This document shows, piece by piece, positions 45,546 to 56,300 of a stretch of 64,000 nt of DNA (within the stretch, counting starts at the first letter, position 1; every line of letters begins with the position of its first letter). This DNA comes from Arenicola marina (Eukaryota > Annelida > Polychaeta > Arenicolidae): NCBI GenBank assembly GCA_964019135.1, contig OZ025253.1, forward strand, positions 4,283,059-4,347,058. The letters run 5' to 3'. The notes beneath the pieces are model-generated. The model searched no databases. It was not told where the DNA came from and was given only the letters and a program-made list of their open reading frames with translations. The position numbers were made by a program, and so were the translations under genes.

Positions 45546-48500
45546 CTACCTGCTCCACATGCAACCTCCTGGGACTGACGTATGTCCCTGATATCCCGCT
45601 AACAACCCATTCTGCTCGCCTCCCTGTACTTCACCGGTTTACTGTGCGCATCCTATGGTGTGCGCTTCAGACTAGCAACCGCCACGAGACCCCGCCACCA
45701 CCCTCGTCTCTCCTGTTATTTCTCTAATCCACTTCATCCACTCGTTTCTCCCTTTTCCTTCCCATCCTCCCCTCCCACTGGATGCTGTCTCCCCTAGTGC
45801 TTCTGGCGCCGAGAATCTACGCCAAGCGACCCCCCCACCCCCTTCCGTCAGTTACCCCCTGTCCCTAACACCGTCTGCCACCCCGCCTCCCTCCCGAATC
45901 ACCGACCTTGCCGCTACAAAGCAAGCAGTCGTCTTTCCCCACCAGCCCTCACCCACGGCCAACGCCTCTCCACCCACCTTACAAGCGCCCCCCCTCCCCA
46001 CACACCTCTCCCTGACACTCTCCCTGCCATGGATCAGAAGTCTGGTGTGTTTTGTGTGTGGGGGGGGGGAGGGTAGGGGAGATGGTGGAGTGGCGTTGCG
46101 GGGGTGGGGCGGCTGCGGGGGGCGCAGTCGAACCTGGCTGACTGTGCCACGGATCCACATCCACCTCAGTCTCTGCCTCAGCGCGGCCTTCTACCCACCT
46201 TACCCTTCCCTCACCCCGCCACTCCCCACCCCTGAGCGTCGGACTCATCTACTCCACCCCCCTCCACCCCCCCCCCCCCCAACACACACACCTCCTCGCT
46301 CCTACCCTCTTCCCAGACCTAAGCTGCAACTCCAGGCCTTTTCACCCCCCGCCTAACCCCCTACCGTTACCTCCCATACACACTGCCTACTTACGCCCCT
46401 ATCCCCCCTGCACCCCCCTCCCCCCTCCCCCTGCTCCAGCCAGCACCTCAAGTCTGCTACGGTGGGGACGCCGTACCCAGCGCGCGGCCGGTGTACCGTC
46501 CCACTCACCCTTCGTCAGACGCGTCGCTCACACACATACACACAGTGTCTGCCAGTCGGTCTGTAGCCAGCCAGCCAGCCAGCCAGCCCCTGTATATCAC
46601 CGCCACAAACCACACACGCCGCTTCACCACTCAGTCGCCACCGACAGCCTTTACGGATCTCTATCGGATCTAATATTTGTGAAAATTCCAAGGTAAGTGA
46701 ATCTGGAATGCTATCCGCGTGACGCAGATATCGTCGTTACCCGTCGTCTTCGGGATCCGGGTTGGCGACTGCCGTATCCCGAAGACCCCCGGACGTTCGT
46801 TGCCTGTGACGCCCGTCCGTCCTCCCTTGGGTCCGCTTCTGGAATAAGTGGCCCACGGCTTGCACGACGGTCTAAAGGGCACTTGGTAAGCGGCCTGGTA
46901 AACTCGGATTTCACATTGCGGAATGCGGATGCAATATGTAATGGATGCTGAGAAATATGCCTTAATCCGTATTATGTTAACCACCATGAAAGAACCTTTC
47001 ACATGGATAGGCTCTTCGGTTTGCAATGAACTATGACCCATTATTTTTCCATCAATTGAGCCCACGACATCACGGTTAACGTTCGTTGTAACGCGTATAC
47101 TATGGACGTAAACGGGTAAAATACATCAAGCGTACGCCCGTAGCGGCGTTGTCGTCTGCTCTTGAAATTTCGCGCCATTCGCGACCTCTGTATAGTGAGA
47201 ATCCGCGAAGATCTAATTCTGATTGATCGGGCAGCGCTGACAACATATTAAACTCGCCCGGTCGATGGGTCGGTAGATCGAATCCAGCGTCTTACCCATA
47301 GCGAGGGGCAGGATTTATTTAGGCCAAGGTCACGTCCGCCATCTTGGAAATGGCCACCGCCCTTCTTGCGACATCCTATAATATACCACAGCGGCACCAC
47401 AACCACTACTTGCATCTCAGCTTCCCGCTTTTGCCCCCGTGCCGTAGAGCGACGGTCTTCAAGATTGTTGGGCGATTCGAGTAATAACCTCACGTTTTCG
47501 CCAGTCTAGACCCATCGATTTTATCGTAGTTGTTACAAAACAATTTGCAATGGCGGACGCAAGTTTTGGTGGTTATTCTGGTCAGAATCTTTTGATCAAA
47601 TAACCAAAACAGATATAATCCGATGGAGAATTTTAAGTTGCACTTTCCATCGCTATGCTAGAATGATTGTTCTGCACCCAGTCTGACTATCACTATCTAG
47701 GTACTCACAAAACGCCCGCGCTTAGTACTAAGGGCCACCCCCGCTGTCACCCTCCATGGTGTATGTTTTGCTTGCCGGTCGGTGTGCCATTCTTAAGTGG
47801 ATGCTTCCAGTTTTGGTCAGATAAGGCAAGAAAAGGCCGTGGAATCTGCCGCCTTCGTTGTACCGTGGGCGCCCAGGTAAGCGACGGCGGGTAGCTTGTC
47901 CCAGGGAAGCGGCTTGGCCCCCTCCCTCCCCCCATCCGGCGGGCGGCCAGCTACCCCTGGGCCCGCCCGCCCCGCCTCACACCGTCGGCCCGGCCACGCC
48001 CATGAGGAGAACGAGTGCTCAACGCTTCTCGCTCTTTGCGGGCCACGCCACAGTTTCTATGTGCACACGAATAGGTGTCGTCATCAGTTTTGGGTTGCGG
48101 TACACTAACGCGTCAGTACCCCGGGTTCGGCGAGGGGTGGAGGGTGTGGGGGGGGTGGAGGAGGGGTATGAGGGAGCGAGGGCGGCCATCTTGAGTCGGA
48201 ATGTTGTTTTATCCCATTTCGGTTCTCCCCCCCCCCCTCCCCAACAACCCCTCCCTCCTCACCACCAACCCCTCACCCCTCCCCACCAACCCCTCACCCC
48301 GTGCTACTCATAGCCCCCAAACTTTGTTTCAGGGTAGTTTAACCGCGTGCCACGGGAGGGGCGGAGGAGGGGGAGCGGCTGTGTGTGGGTGGGAGAAGGG
48401 GGGTGGGTCTCTGGGGGAAGCAGCTCGCGGTGATTAAATGATGATACCGCCAAGTCAGCCGCTTCCTGTCACCTCTGACATCTGGACCACCTCCGCACGC

Positions 48501-48743
48501 CCCCCCCCCCACCCACTCAGATCCACCCTGACACCACCCCCACCCCCCTCCTCTCATCCTCACCACCAGACTCACCATCTTCCGCTCACGTTTCTCACCT
48601 CAGCATGCTCAAAGGATGAGGGAGAAGCACCCCCTCGTCTTCCCCCCCCCCTCCACCCCACACCCACTACCAGCCCCTCCGGGCAGGCAGTCGTCCCACA
48701 GCTCTCTCCTGGCCTCCTGATCCGGAACGCACTGGCGAGCGGA
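45546..48743. other. GC-rich unique region with promoter and splice-site signals
   Basis: 45720-46450 is C-rich with GGGG/CCCC runs, and a (CAGC)n-type CCAG repeat lies at 46566-46586. A very good donor AAG|GTAAGT sits at 46692/46693 and another, CAG|GTAAGC, at 47876/47877. A canonical YY1 motif is at 47336 and a weaker one at about 48185. An 11-bp inverted repeat GTCTTCGGGAT...ATCCCGAAGAC lies at 46747-46789. These suggest transcription, but I cannot trace a coding frame. Confidence 0.35.
47336..47346 (+). promoter_or_regulatory. YY1 motif
   Basis: CCGCCATCTTG is the core YY1 recognition sequence, often found just downstream of animal transcription starts. It is preceded by CCAAGGTCA, a nuclear-receptor half-site. 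Confidence 0.35.
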
Positions 48744-48990
48744 CGCTTCTAGCGCTAGCGGAAGGGGTAGAGGGGGTGGGAGGGCGAGGAGGGATACCGG
48801 GATCGGTGGCAGGGTGGCCGAACGGCTGGGTCGGATGGGGGTAGGTAGCGGCCAACGCTTCTGGCATTAGCGGAAGGGGTAGAGAGAGTGGCAGGTCGAG
48901 GAGGGATCTAAGGCAGGGTGGGGTGCGGCGGTGCTGTGGGGGGGGAGGGGGGGTGGGGGTATGCAGCGGCCAACGCTTCTGGCGTTAGGG
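48744..48990 (+). repeat. ~115-bp G-rich direct repeat, 2+ copies
   Basis: CGCTTCTGGCRTTAGCGGAA recurs at 48744, 48856 and 48974 (gaps 112 and 118). GAGGAGGGAT and a G-rich tail lie in each unit. Confidence 0.7.
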
Positions 48991-49187
48991 CAATGAAGGA
49001 GGGAGGGGAGGTTGTGAAGGAACCTGGCGTGGGGTGTGGCTGTAGGGGGGGGGGGAGGGCTGAGCAGCGTACATATAAGCGATCCAGCACGAAAGCGGGA
49101 GGTGCTTGCTGTACACGACATGAGCCAGGTCGGTACACGGGCAGCCATAGCGCCTTCCTCCTTCTCTCTCCGATCCCCCTGGTGTGC

Positions 49188-49195
49188 TATATATA
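49188..49195 (+). promoter_or_regulatory. TATA box, candidate promoter of the 49651 reading frame
   Basis: TATATATAGCGCCCGGCC in a GC-rich stretch. It lies about 460 bp before the ATG at 49651, and the intervening sequence is CpG-rich with G runs. TATA-like sites of the same form occur elsewhere (12744, 62991), so the match alone is weak. Confidence 0.25.
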
Positions 49196-49650
49196 GCGCC
49201 CGGCCTGCTCCCTGGTCCGGATGAGCCGGGTGTGATGGCGGAATGCCTGAAGAAAGTCCGGACTGCTGGACGCCTGGCTGCCTGCCTGGCTGGCAGGGTT
49301 TCTGGCGCCCCCACCGCGCGTCCCGGCGGCCTCAGGCAGCGTGGATACTGGGAGCGGGGTTAAAGCTGGATCTGGAACCAGGGTTTGGGTGGGGCGGGAG
49401 GGGGGTATGAAGGTGCGTGTGCTGCCGGATGTATGTGTGTGTGTTGGGCGGGCGGGGGAGGGGGGGGGGAGGCTGTGATGGTTTGTGTGTGTGGGTGTGG
49501 GTGGGGGGGGAGGGGTGACGGGCAGGCGGGCGTGTGGGAGGAGTACTGGGCGCGGTCTGGATCAGCCTCCACGCCGCCGTCCGCTGGATCCAGCAGGACT
49601 CGCCCCGATCCAGAAGGGTGCGGTCCGCGCCGGCCGTCGATCCTGATACA

Positions 49651-49884
49651 ATGGCGGCCATTCCGGAGTATTCTGGATTAAACAAACTCGGGTTCGATAA
49701 ACCAGACTTCCTGGATTTAAACGCGAATCTCAATTATACTTCAAATAACATATATGAAGTATATACAGAGAGAGATATAGATATATGTATATCAGCTTTT
49801 TCACGCAGAATATTAGAACGTAAGAGGTTATTAACTAGGAGGATGCGGGCTGCTCGGGTGCGACCTCCAGTAGCCACGCCCTGA
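49651..49884 (+). CDS. 77-aa candidate small protein or first coding exon
   Basis: I do not recognise the product. The ATG has a fair start context (ACAATGGCGG, also a YY1-like core) at the edge between CpG-rich and AT-rich sequence, as expected for a first coding exon. The protein opens MAAIPEYSGLNKLGFDKPDF, continues with asparagine-rich LDLNANLNYTSNN, and ends in a strongly basic, probably helical stretch SRRILERKRLLTRRMRAARV. There is no signal peptide or membrane segment. The frame ends in a TGA at 49882-49884. A GTAAGA at 49820 could instead act as a donor within codon 57. A TATA-like box sits upstream at 49188. Alternative: a chance frame, since 77 codons is within random expectation for a window this size. 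Confidence 0.3.
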   Translation: MAAIPEYSGLNKLGFDKPDFLDLNANLNYTSNNIYEVYTERDIDICISAFSRRILERKRLLTRRMRAARVRPPVATP

Positions 49885-50402
49885 TAAGAATAGCAGATTC
49901 TTGGAAAATTCAGATACATTTTTCAAATTATTTCGCGCTCAGTATGTGGTAGGTGTGGCTCCGCAGAAATGTACCACGCGTGCGGGGGCGGGAGGGGGTG
50001 GGTGGGGGCGTGTAGGGAGTGGGTGTGACTTTCGGGGGGCCTGGGTGATGGGAGTTCCGTATGGGTGGCGTGAGAGGGGTGGGGTGGTTGGCAGTGTGGG
50101 GGCGGTGGGCTACGTTAGGGGGTGGTGTGGGGTGGGGTGTTTTCTGTGAGAGTGGTTATGCAACATCTGGACCATGAACGTCTAATTGGATGATGCAGCT
50201 ATTATTGTAGCAACCAACGCGGTGATGGCTCCAAATGGCGCCGTCTAGCTACATAACACCCACACACGCCTAACATCTGGCGCCGCTGAAAAACAACCTG
50301 GGAGGAATGGAATTGCGAAGAGTGGGCCTTACCCCCCACCCCCCACCCCCGTCTCCCGCCCCTCAACCACGCCTAGCCTCGTGGCCTAAGTAAAGGCTAT
50401 AC
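49885..50402. other. Unique G-rich then mixed sequence
   Basis: G-rich at 49980-50150, C-rich at 50331-50365. No gene seen. Confidence 0.4.
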
Positions 50403-50465
50403 ACCTGCAAACATTGGATTAGAAATCCAAATCACTTTCTAATTTTTGACCCAATGTTTGCAGGT
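50403..50465 (+). other. Strong foldback hairpin overlapping a tRNA-like motif
   Basis: ACCTGCAAACATTGG (50403-50417) pairs perfectly with 50451-50465. ATTAGAAA (50418-50425) pairs with TTTCTAAT further in, leaving a small loop and a one-sided bulge of about 7 bases. The sequence just upstream (GTGGCCTAAGTAAAGGC, 50381-50397) resembles a tRNA D arm. TTGGATTAGAAATCCAA (50415-50431) would form an anticodon arm with AGA, a serine anticodon. The two folds exclude each other, and the T arm and acceptor do not fit a tRNA. Confidence 0.6.
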
Positions 50466-50699
50466 TTCGCGGAACCAAATGCCGGGAAGTCCCCTACGTC
50501 TACGGTCGAGCCATAAGCTATAATCCCAGTTTGATAGGCCGAGTGTGTAGAGGCTTTTACTACAAACAACGTTGCCATGCTGCGGCACAGACGCAACTTT
50601 TTAGTATAAATGAGTATGTAACTTTTGTGCACGCGAAGAGATAAATTCATCATATAAACCTAAAATGGGAATCATGAAAAGGTGGAGGGGGGGGGGGTG
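50466..50699. other. Short unique spacer
   Basis: About 230 bp of unique sequence between the hairpin and the next array. No gene seen. Confidence 0.4.
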
Positions 50700-51375
50700 T
50701 AACCGAACTCATCCCCACTTATCGCCCACGCCCCAAACTCACCCCACCACCACCCTCGTTCTACGAACCAGGTGTACCTCCCCAATATCGCCCATGCCCC
50801 TCACTCCCCCCACCACCACCGCCATCCTACGAACCAGGTGTACCGAAACCTATCCACTGATCCCTCCCTAATGTCGCCCATGTTCCTCACTCACCCCACC
50901 ACCACCCTCGTTCTACGAACCAGGTGTATCCCCCTAATATCGCCCATGCCCTCACTCCCCCCGCCACCACCGCCACCACCGCCATCCTACGAACCAGGTG
51001 TACCGAAACCTATCCACTCATCCCTCCCTAATGTCGTCCATGTTCCTCACTCACTCCACCACCACCTCCATTCTACGAACCAGGTGTACCCTCCTAATAT
51101 CGCCCATCCCCTCACTCCACCACCACCGCGATTCTACGAACCAGGTGTGCCCTCCTAATATCGCCCATGCCCTGTCTCACTCCACCACCACCGCCATTCT
51201 ACGAACCAGGTGTACCCTCCTAATATCGCCCATGCCCTGTCTCACTCCACCACCACCACCATTCTACGAACCAGGTGTACCCTCCTAATATCGCCCATAC
51301 CCTGTCTCACTCCACCACCACCGCCATTCTACGAACCAAGTGTACCGAGCCCTGTCCACTCGACCCCCCCCCCCC
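50700..51375 (+). repeat. 65-bp tandem array (CACCACCACC...), about 10 copies
   Basis: The unit contains CATTCTACGAACCAGGTGTA and CCTCCTAATATCGCCCATGC. Some units carry an extra ACCGAAACCTATCCACTC segment. The period shifts frame and there is no coding sign. Confidence 0.9.
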
Positions 51376-52477
51376 CACTTCCATAATATCGCCCATGTCC
51401 CTCCCTCACCGCGATGCACTGCAGCAGGCCGTCCTATATCTACGTATATATATACCACGCCATCAACCATTGTGGTCGCCGAGTCCCGTGTCACCGCTCC
51501 CTGGAGCCATGCGATAAGATGCAAATTGGCCTCGTGACGGTGTCGAACCGGCCCCGGGAATGCGGGAGGTCTGTCTGTGTGTGTGTCGCCCCACCAGGGT
51601 CTGTATTAGTTATGCAGGGCCGGGTCACCACGATGTGTGTGCGGCCATTGCAGCTCACAGCGCAGGATAACATGCTGGTCCGGTGGGTGTGGAGGGGGGG
51701 GGGCGGGGTCACTCGACTTCAAAGTGGGGCAGGACAGGGGTGGCTGTTTACATGAAAACCCTTTGTCTCGCACTATTATGGAGTGCATTTCGAAAGTTAG
51801 GAGCATTTAGATTCTCGAAATCGTATTCTGTAATCGCAAACTTTATCGCAATATTTATCCTCACTCGAGGTAATTTCTTTTAAAAGAAAACTAAACTTAA
51901 AGAAAATATGCACTTTAAAAAGCAATACCCCCTCCCCGTCCCTATTATTTCAAATCAGCCACCCCTTATATCCGTGACATTGAGCATTTGAGGGTCTGGT
52001 TGTCTGCAGCGCTGTCACATGGTGTTAACATGGTAATGACAGGGGCGGGTCCACACAGACAGCTGTCAAGGTTTTGTGCGATTTACCACACATAATTGGA
52101 TAGTGAGGAAAAATCAGCGTGCTGATCACAGAGACTGCAGAGGAAACGGCAGCAACTGGTGAAAATTGTCATAATAAGGCTTAGCAACAGATCCAGCGTT
52201 CTGTGGCTGGTTGGCTGAGAGGGGGTGTGGGGCGCGGGGCAGACAGGGGGGGGGGACGCTTTAGAGGGGTCCGGGATGAGGCTGGTTTGAGAGGTACGAG
52301 TGGGGGGGGGGGGGCGAGGTTGACGGTGGATGCAGTGTTGATACCAATGGCTGACAAAACTCGTTCCATTATATGCAGCCCAAACTCTCCCCTCGTTGTG
52401 TCCCCAGAGCCCCCCCCCCTCCCCCGACACCCTGCCCGTGCCACCGTCAATAGACAATGAGTGCAACTCCCATGGTA
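51376..52477. other. Unique region, no supported gene
   Basis: Contains poly-C runs, an octamer-like ATGCAAAT near 51520, AT-rich sequence at 51760-51960 and G-rich runs at 52220-52320. No exon or RNA gene identified. Confidence 0.4.
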
Positions 52478-52673
52478 TGTAGAATCACGTGTAGAATCAC
52501 GTGTAGAATCACGTGTAGAAGCACGTGTAGAAGCACGTGTAGAATCACGTGTAGGAGCACGTCTAGAAGCACGTGTAGAAGCACGCGTAGAAGCACGTGT
52601 AGAATCACGTGTAGAATCACGTGTAGAAGCGTGTAGAAGCACGTGTAGAAGAATCACGTGTAGAATCACGTGT
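52478..52673 (+). repeat. 12-bp tandem array carrying 13 E-boxes
   Basis: Units of TAGAATCACGTG or TAGAAGCACGTG. Thirteen of sixteen contain a perfect CACGTG, the palindromic E-box bound by bHLH and bHLH-ZIP factors, mostly 12 bp apart (about one helical turn). The TCACGTG form is also close to MITF/TFE sites. The 12-bp period keeps a VESRVEARVE frame open, which is an artefact. Confidence 0.92.
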
Positions 52674-53340
52674 CAGTTTCACCCGTAGAATCAATTATAA
52701 CAAGCGTGTCTGAAAAAACAAACAATATTCCTGTACATTTTCCCCCATCAGTTGCCACCATTCCACGTATTCGCTGGTACATGTAGTTTAGAGCCCCCTC
52801 TACAACCCATATAGATACATGCGTACTCGGTACGAATGGGGGTGGGGGTGAGGGGGGGGGGGGCAATGGAAGAGCCGCCGTGCCGTCTGCTGGAAGCATC
52901 CCCGCGATGTGATCTTTGACGACCTTGAGCTATTTTGGTCGGTAGCTGCTGTCGCGTTTTAGGCGATGGTGAAGTACACCTAATGAGGTGGATGAGGCAG
53001 TGTTAACGGAACATCTGGAGATGGGTGGGCCTCCCGGGTGGAGTGGTCGGGCTGCAGGAGAGGATGGGTGGTGAAGCCCAAACTTAGAGTTAACGATCAG
53101 CGTTGGTTGTTGGATGGAAACGTCGAGGATTATTGCCTTCAAATGTAGACATAACGTGGACGCTCAAGAGGGAATTACTTGTCAAGGTCATCGCTAGAGA
53201 AAAAGTCCCTCCCCATATCACAAAGCCAGTCGCGGTCACCATTGTGACAGCCCCCGACCCTCTTCCAAACCACCAGAAGCTTCTGCACTCGGAGCCCAAT
53301 GCCCAGTGATTGCACGGTTCTGATGGGTTGAGCGATAATG
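52674..53340. other. Unique spacer
   Basis: Unique sequence with a G-rich run at 52838-52862. Short frames on both strands are unconvincing. Confidence 0.4.
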
Positions 53341-56300
53341 GAGCAGCTTGAGTAGGTCACACTTATACCATGGCTGGAGAGCTAGCCTAGATCAGAGGGT
53401 GGTGGGAGCAGCTTGAGTAGGTCACACTTATACCATGGCTGGAGAGCTAGCCTAGATCAGAGGGTGATGGGAGCAGCTTGAGTAGGTCACACTTATACCA
53501 TGGCTGGAGAGCTAGCCTAGATCAGAGGGTGATGGGAGCAGCTTGAGTAGGTCACACTTATACCATGGCTGGAGAGCTAGCCTAGATCAGAGGGTGATGG
53601 GAGCAGCTTGAGAAGGTCACACTTATACCATGGCTGGAGAGCTAGCCTAGATCAGAGGGTGATGGGAGCAGCTTGAGTAGGTCACACTTATACAATGGCT
53701 GGAGAGCTAGCCTAGATCAGAGGGTGATGGGAGCAGCTTGAGTAGGTCACACTTATACCATGGCTGGAGAGCTAGCCTAGATCAGAGGGTGATGGGAGCA
53801 GCTTGAGTAGGTCACACTTATACCATGGCTGGAGAGCTAGCCTAGATCAGAGGGTGATGGGAGCAGCTTGAGTAGGTCACACTTATACCATGGCTGGAGA
53901 GCTAGCCTAGATCAGAGGGTGATGGGAGCAGCTTGAGTAGGTCACACTTATACCATGGCTGGAGAGCTAGCCTAGATCAGAGGGTGATGGGAGCAGCTTG
54001 AGTAGGTCACACTTATACCATGGCTGGAGAGCTAGCCTAGATCAGAGGGTGATGGGAGCAGCTTGAGTAGGTCACACTTATACCATGGCTGGAGAGCTAG
54101 CCTAGATCAGAGGGTGGTGGGAGCAGCTTGAGTAGGTCACACTTATACCATGGCTGGAGAGCTAGCCTAGATCAGAGGGTGGTGGGAGCAGCTTGAGTAG
54201 GTCACACTTATACCATGGCTGGAGAGCTAGCCTAGATCAGAGGGTGGTGGGAGCAGCTTGAGTAGGTCACACTTATACCATGGCTGGAGAGCTAGCCTAG
54301 ATCAGAGGGTGATGGGAGCAGCTTGAGTAGGTCACACTTATACCATGGCTGGAGAGCTAGCCTAGATCAGAGGGTGGTGGGAGCAGCTTGAGTAGGTCAC
54401 ACTTATACCATGGCTGGAGAGCTAGCCTAGATCAGAGGGTGATGGGAGCAGCTTGAGTAGGTCACACTTATACCATGGCTGGAGAGCTAGCCTAGATCAG
54501 AGGGTGATGGGAGCAGCTTGAGTAGGTCACACTTATACCATGGCTGGAGAGCTAGCCTAGATCAGAGGGTGGTGGGAGCAGCTTGAGTAGGTCACACTTA
54601 TACCATGGCTGGAGAGCTAGCCTAGATCAGAGGGTGATGGGAGCAGCTTGAGTAGGTCACACTTATACCATGGCTGGAGAGCTAGCCTAGATCAGAGGGT
54701 GGTGGGAGCAGCTTGAGTAGGTCACACTTATACCATGGCTGGAGAGCTAGCCTAGATCAGAGGGTGATGGGAGCAGCTTGAGTAGGTCACACTTATACCA
54801 TGGCTGGAGAGCTAGCCTAGATCAGAGGGTGGTGGGAGCAGCTTGAGTAGGTCGCACTTATACCATGGCTGGAGAGCTAGCCTAGATCAGAGGGTGATGG
54901 GAGCAGCTTGAGTAGGTCACACTTATACCATGGCTGGAGAGCTAGCCTAGATCAGAGGGTGGTGGGAGCAGCTTGAGTAGGTCACATTTATACCATGGCT
55001 GGAGAGCTAGCCTAGATCAGAGGGTGATGGGAGCAGCTTGAGTAGGTCACACTTATACCATGGCTGGAGAGCTAGCCTAGATCAGAGGGTGGTGGGAGCA
55101 GCTTGAGTAGGTCACACTTATACCATGGCTGGAGAGCTAGCCTAGATCATAGGGTGATGGGAGCAGCTTGAGTAGGTCACACTTATACCATGGCTGGAGA
55201 GCTAGCCTAGATCAGAGGGTGGTGGGAGCAGCTTGAGTAGGTCACACTTATACCATGGCTGGAGAGCTAGCCTAGATCAGAGGGTGATGAGAGCAGCTTG
55301 AGTAGGTCACACTTATACCATGGCTGGAGAGCTAGCCTAGATCAGAGGGTGATGGGAGCAGCTTGAGTAGGTCACACTTATACCATGGCTGGAGAGCTAG
55401 CCTAGATCAGAGGGTGATGGGAGCAGCTTGAGTAGGTCACACTTATACCATGGCTGGAGAGCTAGCCTAGATCAGAGGGTGATGGGAGCAGCTTGAGTAG
55501 GTCACACTTATACCATGGCTGGAGAGCTAGCCTAGATCAGAGGGTGGTGGGAGCAGCTTGAGTAGGTCACACTTATACCATGGCTGGAGAGCTAGCCTAG
55601 ATCAGAGGGTGGTGGGAGCAGCTTGAGTAGGTCACACTTATACCATGGCTGGAGAGCTAGCCTAGATCAGAGGGTGGTGGGAGCAGCTTGAGTAGGTCAC
55701 ACTTATACCATGGCTGGAGAGCTAGCCTAGATCAGAGGGTGATGGGAGCAGCTTGAGTAGGTCACACTTATACCATGGCTGGAGAGCTAGCCTAGATCAG
55801 AGGGTGGTGGGAGCAGCTTGAGTAGGTCACACTTATACCATGGCTGGAGAGCTAGCCTAGATCAGAGGGTGATGGGAGCAGCTTGAGTAGGTCACACTTA
55901 TACCATGGCTGGAGAGCTAGCCTAGATCAGAGGGTGATGGGAGCAGCTTGAGTAGGTCACACTTATACCATGGCTGGAGAGCTAGCCTAGATCAGAGGGT
56001 GGTGGGAGCAGCTTGAGTAGGTCACACTTATACCATGGCTGGAGAGCTAGCCTAGATCAGAGGGTGATGGGAGCAGCTTGAGTAGGTCACACTTATACCA
56101 TGGCTGGAGAGCTAGCCTAGATCAGAGGGTGGTGGGAGCAGCTTGAGTAGGTCACACTTATACCATGGCTGGAGAGCTAGCCTAGATCAGAGGGTGATGG
56201 GAGCAGCTTGAGTAGGTCACACTTATACCATGGCTGGCGAGCTAGCCTAGATCAGAGGGTGGTGGGAGCAGCTTGAGTAGGTCGCACTTATACCATGGCT

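Noticed and set aside
44453-45727. 424-codon proline/serine-rich frame
   Set aside because: C/T-rich low-complexity minisatellite. Three overlapping + frames are open, and the residues follow from base composition alone.
47790-47876. Short exon ending at the CAG|GTAAGC donor
   Set aside because: The donor is good, but two frames are equally possible, the acceptor is weak and the peptide is under 35 residues. Mentioned only as region context.
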